A stretch of DNA of 64,000 bases from Maribellus sp. CM-23 (GTDB taxonomy: Bacteria; Bacteroidota; Bacteroidia; Bacteroidales; Prolixibacteraceae), in NCBI RefSeq assembly GCF_021354595.1, contig NZ_JADWYJ010000001.1, positions 969,446-1,033,445 on the forward strand. Direction: 5' to 3'. The notes below the pieces were generated by a model. The model saw nothing but the letters and a program-made list of their open reading frames with translations, made no database searches and was not told where the DNA came from. The translations under genes and the position numbers were made by a program. Of this stretch, positions 54,902 to 64,000 are shown piece after piece (within the stretch, counting starts at the first letter, position 1; the number at the start of each line of letters is the position of its first letter).

Positions 54902-54924
54902 AGGGGACACTACAGGGGACACTT
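54902..54924. repeat. Right-end integrase arm-site-like repeats
   Basis: AGGGGACAC (54902-54910) and AGGGGACAC (54914-54922) with 12-bp spacing, the same core and spacing as the pair at 48137-48159. They lie 40 bp upstream of the integrase start. Confidence 0.5.
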
Positions 54925-55040
54925 ATTTTTAATTTAACTTAATTTCAGTTTATCTAACACCATCTATAACCCTCTTATAATAGGCATTACAACTAGCGAA
55001 CATGGAAAATTGAAAAAATATGAATCAAATAAAAGGGGTG

Positions 55041-55053
55041 CGAGTGGCACCAC
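55041..55053 (+). repeat. attR core, 13-bp direct repeat
   Basis: CGAGTGGCACCAC, identical to 48067-48079. It is preceded by AAAGGGGTGC, which also occurs at the 5' end of tRNA-Phe (48001-48010), so this end looks like the two outer parts of the tRNA gene joined directly. Confidence 0.85.
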
Positions 55054-55057
55054 CGAA

Positions 55058-55088
55058 GAAAGGGGAAGACGAAAGTTTTCCCCTTTTT
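55058..55088 (+). terminator. Original tRNA-Phe terminator, stranded by insertion
   Basis: AAAGGGGAA (55059-55067) pairs with TTCCCCTTT (55078-55086) followed by T. It lies 5 bp after the attR core, so before insertion it would have followed tRNA-Phe directly. Confidence 0.75.
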
Positions 55089-55151
55089 ATTTGGTGGTTT
55101 TTGCGATATTAAAGATCCCCGGAAGATTCTCCTGAAGTAATTCATTTTCGT

Positions 55152-55159
55152 TATTTTTG
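55152..55159 (+). promoter_or_regulatory. Possible -7 element of the second sigma operon
   Basis: TATTTTTG matches TAnnTTTG, 41 bp before the sigma gene ATG. No clear TTG is present at the right distance upstream. Confidence 0.4.
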
Positions 55160-55200
55160 CCATCATTCATCATAACCGATAAAGTCACTAAAAGAAACAA

Positions 55201-55821
55201 ATGCCAGGACAAACAAATTCTGCATATTTTCTTTGGGAACGTTTCAAAAATGGCGACAATGACGCGTTCTACTCTATTTACGATCAGTATTTTGATTCAT
55301 TATACAACTACGGATTACACTTTACGCCCGATGAAAATCTGATCAAAGACTGCATCCACGATCTTTTTCTTGATCTTTATAAATACCGCAAACGACTTTC
55401 CAAAACTGATAACATTTTGTATTATTTATTAAGATCATTACGAAGACTAATACATAAAGAATTGACAAAACGAAATATGCTGCTGACCGACGAACAGCTT
55501 ATGTTCCAGAATGACACACCAGTAATGGCAATAGAAGATGTGATTATTGCTGATGAGATTCAGAAAGAACATTTTAAAGCCCTTACTGATGTCATGAAAA
55601 GCTTGTCAAAAAGACAGCAAGAGGGACTTTCGCTTAAGTTTGAACACAATTTGAGCTATACAGAAATTGCGACCACTTTAGACATTTCGGTAGAATCGGC
55701 CCGAACAATTATATACCGCGCATTAAAAGACCTCCGCAAGGCCCTTAAAAAGAACCAAACTTTTAATTCGTTGCTGTTATTTTTCGTATTCAAAAACCTG
55801 ATTCACACCCACAAAATCTAA
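55201..55821 (+). CDS. ECF RNA polymerase sigma-70 factor
   Basis: A protein of 206 residues. Region 2 is seen in LWERFKNGDNDAFYSIYDQYFDSLYNYGLHFTPDENLIKDCIHDLFLDLYKYRKRL, and region 4 in VMKSLSKRQQEGLSLKFEHNLSYTEIATTLDISVESARTIIYRALKDLRKAL. It belongs to the Bacteroidota group that controls SusC/SusD loci through FecR. The fecR gene follows after 76 bp on the same strand. The gene begins about 150 bp beyond the end of the inserted element, which seems not to have disrupted it. Confidence 0.94.
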   Translation: MPGQTNSAYFLWERFKNGDNDAFYSIYDQYFDSLYNYGLHFTPDENLIKDCIHDLFLDLYKYRKRLSKTDNILYYLLRSLRRLIHKELTKRNMLLTDEQLMFQNDTPVMAIEDVIIADEIQKEHFKALTDVMKSLSKRQQEGLSLKFEHNLSYTEIATTLDISVESARTIIYRALKDLRKALKKNQTFNSLLLFFVFKNLIHTHKI

Positions 55822-55897
55822 CGTTCTACTTTTTTCTACTTTTTTTTGTCTATGTTTTTAAGTTCTCTCTCTTTATACAAATGAAGATTGAATAATA

Positions 55898-57064
55898 ATG
55901 CATAGAGAGGAAGAGAAAAAAGCGTGCGATATACTGTCTGACGAAAGATTTCGTTCAGACTCACTACTTTGTGAATCAGAAGTTAAAAACGACTCAGACG
56001 AAAGTGAATTATACATAGCCCGTATCATTTTTTCTTTTCTTAACACCTCCAGAAAAACGCCTAGGATAAGAGAAAAAGATGAAGTTCGCCGGCAACTAAA
56101 GATTTCAATTCAGCGGGCCAACAAAAGAAAAATGATTTCACGATGGACAGTAGCAGCTTCTTTGCTGGTTGTCATCTTTTCAGTTTGGCAAGTTCGAAAT
56201 AATACAGAACAAACCGACTTCGTTGGATTGGTTGAGACCTTGTCCATATCAAAACCGGACAGCGCAACACAACTCATTCTAAATGACGGACGTCAGGTTT
56301 TAATTTCCGAGGAAGAATCGAAAATCGTATATGATCAAAAGGGGGAAAACATTGTAATCGACTCCGAACAAACAATCACTCAAACCGTAGAGAGCAAAAA
56401 ACCTGTTTTTAACACCTTGGTTGTCCCTTACGGAAAACGAACGCAAATAACACTTGCTGATGGGTCAAAAGTATGGCTAAATTCCGGATCAAAACTACTG
56501 TATCCGGCAGCCAATACAGGAGATAAGAGGGAGGTTTATATCGATGGGGAAGCCATTTTTGATGTCACCCACATAGAGGGGAGGCCCTTCTACGTCAAGA
56601 CGAAAGATTTCGAGATAAAAGTACTGGGGACCATTTTTAATGTATGCTCATACAGCGACGAAGAAAACCCGAGCACCGTTTTGGCAGAAGGCAAGATAGA
56701 ACTTAGCCCAAACAGTAAAAATCTGTTCCAAAAAGAAAAGCGGACAATTTTCCCAGGAACGCGTGCAGTTTTTGATACGAAAAACCAACTATTTAAGGAA
56801 AGCATAGTTAATACGACGAACTATCTCTCGTGGCGTGACGGATATCTAATTATGGAAAAAGAACCGCTTGAAAATATTCTGAAAAAGATCGCCCGGTATT
56901 ACAATGCTGAAATTGAATTACAAAATACCGACATTGGTAAAGAAACATTCTCAGGGAATCTGAATCTAAGGAACACTCCAGAAGAAGTGTTAAGCATTAT
57001 AGCCGAAACCACTTCCTTCACCATTCATAAAGAAAAGAATAAACTAATCATAAATCTAAACTAG
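55898..57064 (+). CDS. FecR-family anti-sigma factor
   Basis: A protein of 388 residues with one transmembrane segment (about 83-98, WTVAASLLVVIFSVWQV). The FecR domain has FNTLVVPYGKRTQITLADGSKVWLNSGSKLLYPAANTGDKREVYIDGEAIFDV and FEIKVLGTIFNVCSYSDEENPSTVLAEGKI. The C-terminal DUF4974-like part has LENILKKIARYYNAEIELQ. It should hold the sigma factor until the STN domain of the SusC protein signals. It is longer than the other FecR in the window because of an insert before the FecR domain. Confidence 0.95.
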   Translation: MHREEEKKACDILSDERFRSDSLLCESEVKNDSDESELYIARIIFSFLNTSRKTPRIREKDEVRRQLKISIQRANKRKMISRWTVAASLLVVIFSVWQVRNNTEQTDFVGLVETLSISKPDSATQLILNDGRQVLISEEESKIVYDQKGENIVIDSEQTITQTVESKKPVFNTLVVPYGKRTQITLADGSKVWLNSGSKLLYPAANTGDKREVYIDGEAIFDVTHIEGRPFYVKTKDFEIKVLGTIFNVCSYSDEENPSTVLAEGKIELSPNSKNLFQKEKRTIFPGTRAVFDTKNQLFKESIVNTTNYLSWRDGYLIMEKEPLENILKKIARYYNAEIELQNTDIGKETFSGNLNLRNTPEEVLSIIAETTSFTIHKEKNKLIINLN

Positions 57065-57111
57065 TTAAGCCTATGTAGAACCACTCATTTTGTCTTTAAT
57101 AAAAATGGGAA

Positions 57112-57141
57112 AGCCTGCAGATGTTCCAGCATCTGCAGGCT
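57112..57141 (+). promoter_or_regulatory. Perfect 12-bp hairpin between fecR and susC
   Basis: AGCCTGCAGATG (57112-57123) pairs perfectly with CATCTGCAGGCT (57130-57141) around a 6-nt loop. No T run follows, so it is not a plain terminator. The position equals that of the hairpin at 13724-13756 in the other sigma/FecR operon. Confidence 0.8.
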
Positions 57142-57204
57142 GTAGAATTAATCAACATCGCTGCTACGCGAATGTATCTTAAACTTTATAAATCAAACAA
57201 ATTT

Positions 57205-60200
57205 ATGAAAAAAACTAAAACGAGGTGTCCCTTTTGCTTTAGCTGGAAAATGGGGACCCAATTTCTTCGGGTAATGAGGATAACAATTTTTTTTATGCTA
57301 ATTGGAATAAGTAGTGTTTTTGCCAACACATCTTATTCGCAAAGCACCAGGTTTTCATTTCATTTAAAAAATGTAACTGTAAAACAGGTATTTGACGAGA
57401 TTCAAAAACAGAGTGAATTCAACATCTTTTACAAAGACAGCCAGGTAAACCTTGCCAGAACAGTTGAGGTGATTGCCGAGAACTCTTCGGTAAACGAAAT
57501 TCTGGAACAAGTTTTAACGAACACAGGTTTATCGTATAAAATTTTTGATCGACAAATTGTTCTTCTTCCTGCAAAAGAAACAGTTGCAGAGAAGCATGTC
57601 CAACAAAAAGACAAGGCAATCAGTGGGCGGATCATCGACAGTAAAGGGTTACCGTTACCAGGCGTATCGGTGGTTGTAAAAGGAACCGCTAACGGAACCA
57701 TCACCAGTGCTGATGGAGTTTACAGTCTTAATGCTCCTGAAGACGCAGTCCTGATTTTCTCCTTTATCGGGATGAAAACTCAAGAAATACCTGTGAACAA
57801 GCTTCCGCGCGATATTGTACTGGAAGAAGCAACAACCGATTTGGAAGAAGTGATGGTAGTTGGTTTCGGTACACAGAAAAAAGCATCGGTTGTCGGAGCC
57901 ATTCAAAACATCAACCCAGGAGAATTACAAATTAGTTCTTCCAAAAATATTTCCAATACACTGGCAGGCAAACTAGCCGGGATAATTGCAGTAACCCGCT
58001 CTGGAGAACCCGGTTATAACCAATCCAATTTCTGGATTCGCGGAATTTCCTCGTTTTCAGGAAGTACCAACCCACTGGTTTTGGTTGACGGAGTTCAGCG
58101 CACACTCGACGACCTGGACATATCCGAAATAGAATCATTCTCAATATTAAAAGATGCTGCTGCCAGTGCGATGTACGGTGTTCGCGGGGCAAACGGAGTT
58201 ATCCTGGTTAATACCAAACGAGGTAAAATACAGAAACCGGTTGTGAATGTAAGAGTAGAACATTCAGTTACAGCTCCTACTCAAATGCCCTCTTTTATTA
58301 ATGCTGCCGACCACATGCAATTGTTAAACGATCTGGCTTCTGAAGAATCTAAAGTTCCTTATTACGAACAAGAAGCGATCGACCGCACCCGAAGTGGCTT
58401 TGACCCGGAGTTGTATCCCAACGTAGACTGGGTAAAGGCCATTTCGAAAGAAAGCGCTTACAATACACGCGCCAATCTGAACGTAAACGGAGGATCGGCC
58501 ATGCTGCGGTATAACCTCACTGGCTCAGTTTACTATGAAGATGGTATTATGAAACGTGATAAATCACTAACATACGATACCAGTACCGGATTGACCCGTT
58601 ACAACCTTCGCTCAAATGTTGACCTGAACCTTACCAAAACAACCTCCATTCGCTTCAGTGTTGGCGGGTACCTGCAAAAACTGCATAAACAAGCCAATTC
58701 AACTTCAACAACATGGGATTATGCTTTCCAAACTCCGCCGATGGTGCATCCTGCCATCTACGCTGACGGAAAAATTCCGGTCCGGAGTGAACGTGTAAAC
58801 CCTTGGGCATATTTAACACAATACGGATATGGCATATACACGAGCAGTAAAATTGAATCGTTGTTTGCAATTGAACAGAAACTTGATTTTATAACCAAGG
58901 GACTTAGCTCAAAACTATCATTCTCATTTGATAACTACAGCTACAGCTCATTGACCAGAAGTAAAAACCCCACTTATTATTCTCCGGCAACTAGCCGCGA
59001 CGACGAAGGAGAGCTGGAGTTGACACTTATTAGCTCGGGTTCAGAATTTTTAAGCTATTCCAAAGGAAGCGATTATGGGAATAACCAGACTTATCTCGAG
59101 TGGGTTATAAACTACGACCATACATTCAACCAGGACCACAACGTTACCGGATTATTACTCTACAATCAGCGAAGTTATGACGATGGAGGTATTCAGCCCT
59201 ACCGCAACCAGGGGATTGCAGGACGCACCACTTATTCTTACAAAAACAAATATGTAGGAGAATTCAATTTCGGCTACAACGGATCTGAAAACTTTGCCAA
59301 AGGACAACGTTATGGATTCTTCCCTTCATTTGCACTGGGCTGGTTGGTATCTGAAGAAAATTTCTGGGCAGGCATGAAAGAAACAGTTGATTTTTTCAAA
59401 GTTCGGGCATCATGGGGACAAGCCGGAAACGATCAGATTGGGTCAAGCAGGCGTTTTGCCTACCTAACTACAATGAATTCATCAGCAACCGGATATTATT
59501 GGGGAACCACAGCTAATTATCACAAAGACGGTGTTACAGAAGGAGAAATTGGTGTAAGTAACTTAACCTGGGAAACGGTTACCAAAAAAAACCTGGGATT
59601 AGAACTAGGCCTATTGAACTCATTAAGGGTTCAATTGGATGTATTTCACGAATACAGGAACAACATTTTTATGCAACGACGTACTATTCCAACACAAGCA
59701 GGATTGTTGAGTACTCCGTATGCCAACTTTGGAAAAGTAAAAAACCGTGGAGGTGAAATTGCCATTACATATAACAAAAAGCTAAACAAAACCGACGTAT
59801 CACTCTTTGCCAATGTAAGTTATGCCAAGAATGAAATCCTGGAATACGACGTACCCATCGGACAGCAGGGAACCCACCAGGATATAACCGGCCATTCGAT
59901 TAACGAACTATACGGCTACAAAGCAATTGGCTTGTACACAGCAGAAGATTTTGATGTTGATGGCAATTTGTTAGCTGAATTACCTCAAAACGAACTCGCT
60001 GATGTTCGTCCCGGTGACATCAGAATACTGGACTGGAACGAAGACGGCGTAATCAATTCGAAAGACAAAGGATTTATAGGAGGAACAAACGATCCGCGTC
60101 TGGTTTACGGATTTGGCGGCAATGTTTCATTCCACGGCTTCGATTTTAGCATATTCTTCCAGGGCGTGGGAGACACCTACCGTTTTATTGGAGATGAAAG

Positions 60201-60582
60201 TGAATATTTTATTCCAGGATCAGGACAGGGAATTCAGGGGAATATATTTTCCAATTATACTGACAGATGGACGGAGGAGAATCCATCTCAGGATGTTTTT
60301 TGGCCTCGCTTGTCGTACGCAACCAGTTACAACAACAATGCAAACTCAACTTGGTGGAAAAAGGATATGAGCTTTCTACGTTTAAAACAGATTGAAATTG
60401 GGTACAATATTCCGGCATCGGTTAAGAAAGACAGAATTAAAGCCTGTCGCATATACATCAATGCAAATAACCTGATGACTTTCTCCAAATTCAAATTATG
60501 GGATCCTGAGCTTTCAACTTCCAATGGCTGTAAATATCCGCCCATCAAGTCAGTAATGTTGGGTGTTGATCTAATATTTTGA
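57205..60582 (+). CDS. SusC-like TonB-dependent receptor with STN domain
   Basis: About 1125 residues from the ATG at 57205; an open extension back to 57121 runs through the hairpin and is rejected. Order: signal peptide (VMRITIFFMLIGISSVFANTSYSQ), STN domain (FHLKNVTVKQVFDEIQKQSEFNIFYKD), carboxypeptidase-like domain (ISGRIIDSKGLPLPGVSVVVKGTANGTITSADGVYSL), TonB/plug region (LEEVMVVGFGTQKKASVVGAI), and the barrel ending SVMLGVDLIF. The STN domain pairs with the upstream FecR, so it is both transporter and sensor. SusD and SusE-like genes follow. Confidence 0.96.
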   Translation: MKKTKTRCPFCFSWKMGTQFLRVMRITIFFMLIGISSVFANTSYSQSTRFSFHLKNVTVKQVFDEIQKQSEFNIFYKDSQVNLARTVEVIAENSSVNEILEQVLTNTGLSYKIFDRQIVLLPAKETVAEKHVQQKDKAISGRIIDSKGLPLPGVSVVVKGTANGTITSADGVYSLNAPEDAVLIFSFIGMKTQEIPVNKLPRDIVLEEATTDLEEVMVVGFGTQKKASVVGAIQNINPGELQISSSKNISNTLAGKLAGIIAVTRSGEPGYNQSNFWIRGISSFSGSTNPLVLVDGVQRTLDDLDISEIESFSILKDAAASAMYGVRGANGVILVNTKRGKIQKPVVNVRVEHSVTAPTQMPSFINAADHMQLLNDLASEESKVPYYEQEAIDRTRSGFDPELYPNVDWVKAISKESAYNTRANLNVNGGSAMLRYNLTGSVYYEDGIMKRDKSLTYDTSTGLTRYNLRSNVDLNLTKTTSIRFSVGGYLQKLHKQANSTSTTWDYAFQTPPMVHPAIYADGKIPVRSERVNPWAYLTQYGYGIYTSSKIESLFAIEQKLDFITKGLSSKLSFSFDNYSYSSLTRSKNPTYYSPATSRDDEGELELTLISSGSEFLSYSKGSDYGNNQTYLEWVINYDHTFNQDHNVTGLLLYNQRSYDDGGIQPYRNQGIAGRTTYSYKNKYVGEFNFGYNGSENFAKGQRYGFFPSFALGWLVSEENFWAGMKETVDFFKVRASWGQAGNDQIGSSRRFAYLTTMNSSATGYYWGTTANYHKDGVTEGEIGVSNLTWETVTKKNLGLELGLLNSLRVQLDVFHEYRNNIFMQRRTIPTQAGLLSTPYANFGKVKNRGGEIAITYNKKLNKTDVSLFANVSYAKNEILEYDVPIGQQGTHQDITGHSINELYGYKAIGLYTAEDFDVDGNLLAELPQNELADVRPGDIRILDWNEDGVINSKDKGFIGGTNDPRLVYGFGGNVSFHGFDFSIFFQGVGDTYRFIGDESEYFIPGSGQGIQGNIFSNYTDRWTEENPSQDVFWPRLSYATSYNNNANSTWWKKDMSFLRLKQIEIGYNIPASVKKDRIKACRIYINANNLMTFSKFKLWDPELSTSNGCKYPPIKSVMLGVDLIF

Positions 60583-60612
60583 TATTGAAAACTATAACAA
60601 AACGATTTGAAA

Positions 60613-62538
60613 ATGAAATTACAGATTAAATATATATTCCTGGTTCTTCTAGGCACATTACTCTCTTGTTCCGATTACCTGGACAAAGAAGCAGATACGG
60701 AACTGACCATGAACATGGTTTTTATCGACAAAGATAGAATGGAAGGAATGCTGGCTTACGCTTATTCGGGCATTCCTGATCCCAGTTGGGGTTATTTAAG
60801 AACAACCGGATGGAGTGTTTTGGGGGACGATTGGACCCCTTCCGAACGCTGGCAACAATGGGGTTGGGATGCTGTTCCTAAAATTACCGGAAACTGGAAC
60901 ACGGCTACCGGCTGGGATGGAAATTACTGGGGAGGATTGCCCAAATGTATCAGAACCGCCAATATTCTGAGAAAAAATGTTGTTCCAATCGATGGAACTA
61001 CAATTGATGAACAAGAGGTCAAGTACATCAAAGCCGAATGTCGCTTTTTGCAGGCCTACTATTACAGTCTATTTCTGAACTGCTATGGTGTTTGCCCGTT
61101 TCAGCCCGATTATATTGCCCCAACCGACGGTTCAACTGAAGAGTTGCTTACTGGTCCCGTACCTTATGATGAGATTATCGAATGGTGCGATACAGAAATG
61201 CTGGAAGCTTCAAAAATTTTGCCGGCAACTTACTCTCAGGCCATAAAATACGGACGTGTTACATCAATCATGTGCCTCGCTGCGCGTGCCCGCATGTTGC
61301 TGTTCGCGGCTTCTCCTTTGGTTAACGGAAATGCAGATTATGCCGATTTCACAGATACCCAGGGAGTACATCTATTTAACAGCACTTACGACGCCACCAA
61401 ATGGACAAGAGCCCTGGATGCTCACAAATTACTAATTGAAAAAGCAGAGGAAGCAGGCCATCAGCTTTATACAATGCTTAATGACGATGGAAGCATCGAT
61501 GCATTTGCGTCTACGGCTTGGGTGCATGCCCGTACATTTGCTGATGGCAATAAAGAAATTCTATTTGCAAGGCCGCAGAACCAAACAGACCAAGATAAAC
61601 ACATGTCTCCTTATGGAGCAAAAGGGAACGGTGGCTTGGGAATGACACAATCATTGGTAGATGCTTTCTTTATGGAAAACGGTCTTCCTGCCATTCTTGG
61701 CTATGAAAACGGAGATAAAACGAAACCGATTATTAATCCCGAATCTGGATACTCCGAAACTGGTTTTTCGGCCTCCGACGATACAAGGAACACTGACAAC
61801 TGGAATTGGTACGACGGCAAAGAAGGTGTTGCAGCCAAAGCAGGAACCTTTAATATGTATGTAAACAGAGAGCCCCGCTTTTACAATGCAATCCTATGGA
61901 ATGAACGTTACTACATATGGGACAACCGAAATGTAGATTTCTACAAATATGGGAAAGACAACAATTACACGCACGATGCGCCCCAAAACGGTTATCTGGG
62001 TCTAAAAAGAAAGCATCCCAATTCCGATTCAAAAAACGGCGCTTATCAGTATCGTCCGGGAATCGTATACCGCTTGGCAGAAGCTTACCTGGGATATTGT
62101 GAAATTCTGAATGAAGTTAGTCCTGGAAACTCAGAGATTCTGACCTACCTGAATATGATTCGGGAACGAGCAGGTGTTCCGCAATATGCAACCTCACAAA
62201 TGGACGGATATATAAAAGTGAACCTGGGAGATCAGGATGAAATGCGCGAGATAATCCGTCGCGAACGTAGGGTGGAACTATGTGGCGAAGGCATTCGGTA
62301 CGACGATTTGAGACGTTGGAAAGAAGCAGAAGAAACATTGGACGACGATTTTTACGGTATGAATTTCTCCGGTACAGAAAAATCAGATGACCCGACCAAT
62401 CCGAATGCATTCTATGTACGCACTCAATACCAGAAAAGGGTGTATCACAAAAAGTACTACTGGTTCCCCATCTACCAAACCGAGATTGATAAAAATCCAA
62501 ACCTGGTACAATCTCCTTATTGGACTGAATCAGAGTAA
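60613..62538 (+). CDS. SusD/RagB-like surface glycan-binding lipoprotein
   Basis: About 641 residues beginning MKLQIKYIFLVLLGTLLSC, a lipoprotein signal; the TTG at 60607 is rejected. The helical half holds KYIKAECRFLQAYYYSLFLNCYGVCPF. The C-terminal part carries YRLAEAYLGYCEILNEVSPGNSEILTYLNMIRERAGVPQY and EIIRRERRVELCGEGIRYDDLRRWKEAEE, the typical SusD end. It follows SusC by 30 bp and precedes the SusE-like gene by 33 bp. Confidence 0.95.
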   Translation: MKLQIKYIFLVLLGTLLSCSDYLDKEADTELTMNMVFIDKDRMEGMLAYAYSGIPDPSWGYLRTTGWSVLGDDWTPSERWQQWGWDAVPKITGNWNTATGWDGNYWGGLPKCIRTANILRKNVVPIDGTTIDEQEVKYIKAECRFLQAYYYSLFLNCYGVCPFQPDYIAPTDGSTEELLTGPVPYDEIIEWCDTEMLEASKILPATYSQAIKYGRVTSIMCLAARARMLLFAASPLVNGNADYADFTDTQGVHLFNSTYDATKWTRALDAHKLLIEKAEEAGHQLYTMLNDDGSIDAFASTAWVHARTFADGNKEILFARPQNQTDQDKHMSPYGAKGNGGLGMTQSLVDAFFMENGLPAILGYENGDKTKPIINPESGYSETGFSASDDTRNTDNWNWYDGKEGVAAKAGTFNMYVNREPRFYNAILWNERYYIWDNRNVDFYKYGKDNNYTHDAPQNGYLGLKRKHPNSDSKNGAYQYRPGIVYRLAEAYLGYCEILNEVSPGNSEILTYLNMIRERAGVPQYATSQMDGYIKVNLGDQDEMREIIRRERRVELCGEGIRYDDLRRWKEAEETLDDDFYGMNFSGTEKSDDPTNPNAFYVRTQYQKRVYHKKYYWFPIYQTEIDKNPNLVQSPYWTESE

Positions 62539-62571
62539 AGGCAACTTATCAAATCATTAAGCTGAAAATAA

Positions 62572-63717
62572 ATGAAAAGAATAAATATAAGAACAATACT
62601 GTTTGCCATGAGTTTGCTTGTTATGGGCAGTTGTGGTGATGAAGACGATGTCAAGATTATTTTGGACACTGTTGACGACGGCATGTTAATTACTGCCAAT
62701 GTTGAAGAAATCATTCTGTCACAAGACTTAATGGACGAAACGGCCCTTACTTTCCATTGGAACCCGGCCCAGGAGCGTAACAACAATGGAAGTATTACTT
62801 ATTATTTCAAACTGGGCCTACCGGGACTAACCACCGCCATCGACAAGATTGAAATAGAAGAAGGTGTTTCAGAATACAGCATCAATCATTTCGATTTAAA
62901 TTCGATGCTGTATGGTTTGGGCGTGAATCTGGGTAGCACCACTCAAATAGAGGCAGAAGTAATAGCTTGGTCAGAAGGAGATTATTTTGTAAAACCAGAA
63001 ATATCGAAGACCAAGGTTATAGTAACCACATTCGAGATTGCACCAGTCAATCTTTATCTCGTCGGCTCTGCCAATCCTAAAGGACCAGAGATTTCTGATG
63101 GAATTAAACTTACCGAGATTATTGAAGGTCGCAATATTGGAAACAATTACGAATGGGTTGGAACTTTACAAGAAGGTACATTTAAATTTGTGAACTCGAT
63201 AACCGAAGACAAAGGCTCTTGGAGTAAAGGTGACAATGAAACAAGTTTGGTGAAGCAAGAAACCATCGGGACTTCTGATCTTGAATTTACAGTTACAAAA
63301 GCCGGTTTATACTCCATTATTCTTGATAAAAAGAAAACGGAGATCATTCATGGATACAAGGGATTCAGTCACGTATGGGGCGTAGGTCTGGGAATTGGTA
63401 TTGCCTGGTCTATGCCATCTTCGACAGAATTTAACTGGGATCCTAACAATCCCGGCATCTTTACACTGGAATGCACAACACAGGCTAATCAGGACTTCAA
63501 ATTGCCCTACAACGACCAAAGTAGCGGTTGGAGTTGTCCTTTTTTAAGGCCAGTAAATGCCAATGCTAATATCTGGGAAGATGATAAGTTACAGGCAACT
63601 CCTTCGGGATACAACCCCGATTTAAAATGGTTGATTACAGAAGAGCAGGCTGGCGAATGCATCCTTACGATCGATGCGTTTAATATGACGATCAGTTTGG
63701 AGAAGAAAACAAATTAG
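62572..63717 (+). CDS. SusE/SusF-like outer-membrane lipoprotein
   Basis: A protein of 381 residues with a lipoprotein signal (FAMSLLVMGSCGDEDD). The N-terminal domain resembles the SusE fold (LDTVDDGMLITANVEEIILSQDLMDETALTFHWNPAQ), followed by a second beta-sandwich (NLYLVGSANPKGPEISDGIKLTEIIEGRNIGNNYEWVGTLQEGTFKFVNS) and a third carbohydrate-binding-like module. SusE/F proteins bind glycan at the cell surface. It is the last gene before a terminator; no glycoside hydrolase follows in the window. Confidence 0.85.
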   Translation: MKRINIRTILFAMSLLVMGSCGDEDDVKIILDTVDDGMLITANVEEIILSQDLMDETALTFHWNPAQERNNNGSITYYFKLGLPGLTTAIDKIEIEEGVSEYSINHFDLNSMLYGLGVNLGSTTQIEAEVIAWSEGDYFVKPEISKTKVIVTTFEIAPVNLYLVGSANPKGPEISDGIKLTEIIEGRNIGNNYEWVGTLQEGTFKFVNSITEDKGSWSKGDNETSLVKQETIGTSDLEFTVTKAGLYSIILDKKKTEIIHGYKGFSHVWGVGLGIGIAWSMPSSTEFNWDPNNPGIFTLECTTQANQDFKLPYNDQSSGWSCPFLRPVNANANIWEDDKLQATPSGYNPDLKWLITEEQAGECILTIDAFNMTISLEKKTN

Positions 63718-63771
63718 TAAAGAAATAAGCATTTTGAAATTTCCGGGCATTGAAATTCCGGAGCAAAAAAG

Positions 63772-63808
63772 TCAACCGGAGGATTAATTCTTCCGGTTGA
63801 TTCTTTTT
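63772..63808 (+). terminator. Terminator after the second SusCDE operon
   Basis: TCAACCGGA (63772-63780) pairs with TCCGGTTGA (63792-63800), followed by TTCTTTTT, 54 bp after the SusE-like stop. Nothing further is recognised from 63809 to the end. Confidence 0.85.
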
Positions 63809-64000
63809 ATAAAGTCTTTGTTACGATTGACCTGTCAATAAACATTGATGACGTTAACGTTCTGAAGATTGCCAGAACCCATTGTTTGAAGCAACTCTTT
63901 TTACCGGGGCACCAATACGCTATTCGTTAGTGATCCAATAAAGATCTCTGCCTCATTCATCTTTTAAGTTTGTATCGGTATTCTGTTGTTCTTTGTCCCA

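Overview
The window comes from a Bacteroidota genome. The evidence is four SusC/SusD-type outer-membrane systems or parts of them, two ECF sigma/FecR pairs placed directly before SusC genes with an STN domain, many lipoprotein signals, and promoters of the Bacteroidota type (TTG, 18-20 nt, TAnnTTTG). The mix of sulfatase, fucosidase-family enzymes and Tat-exported Gfo/Idh/MocA proteins suggests a marine or sediment glycan degrader of the Marinilabiliales/Prolixibacteraceae kind. That placement is inference.

Layout. 1-3898 (+): the 3' part of a SusC gene and its SusD partner. 4086-20592 (all -): a polysaccharide utilisation locus with a beta-helix/PDZ protein resembling GH141, a GH95 fucosidase, ECF sigma, FecR, SusC, SusD, a divergent GH95-like enzyme and a sulfatase. 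Together these suggest a sulfated, fucose-bearing glycan. 20915-29880: a lipoprotein oxidoreductase, two tandem M28 peptidases, an M48 peptidase, a GH5 enzyme and a PAP-like phosphoesterase. 30100-40601 (all -): a LacI regulator followed by an esterase, three Gfo/Idh/MocA proteins, DoxX, a sugar MFS transporter, NagA and NagB. A LacI-type box overlaps the -33 element of the esterase promoter, so the LacI protein probably controls this amino-sugar operon. 40811-41341: a Gly-Leu-Gly tRNA operon with its own promoter, two look-alike terminators and a tRNA-like relic. 41358-47818: housekeeping genes (mutS, DUF1761, ricT, O-methyltransferase, M16 peptidase).

48067-55053: an AT-rich integrative element of about 7 kb inserted in the 3' end of tRNA-Phe. 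It is bounded by a 13-bp direct repeat. It carries a tyrosine integrase, an excisionase-like HTH protein, an HUH replication initiator with iteron-like repeats in front, small proteins, and a cargo operon of a group II-like reverse transcriptase plus a HEPN-like protein. Before the reverse transcriptase lie a promoter with perfect consensus spacing, a leader of about 290 nt with several hairpins, and two identical 117-bp direct repeats, one in the leader and one upstream of the promoter. This looks like a reverse-transcriptase defence module with its own noncoding RNA, and it is the best candidate for an undescribed system here.

55201-63717 (+): a second ECF sigma-FecR-SusC-SusD-SusE operon starting just after the element. 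Both complete sigma/FecR operons have a strong hairpin between fecR and susC.
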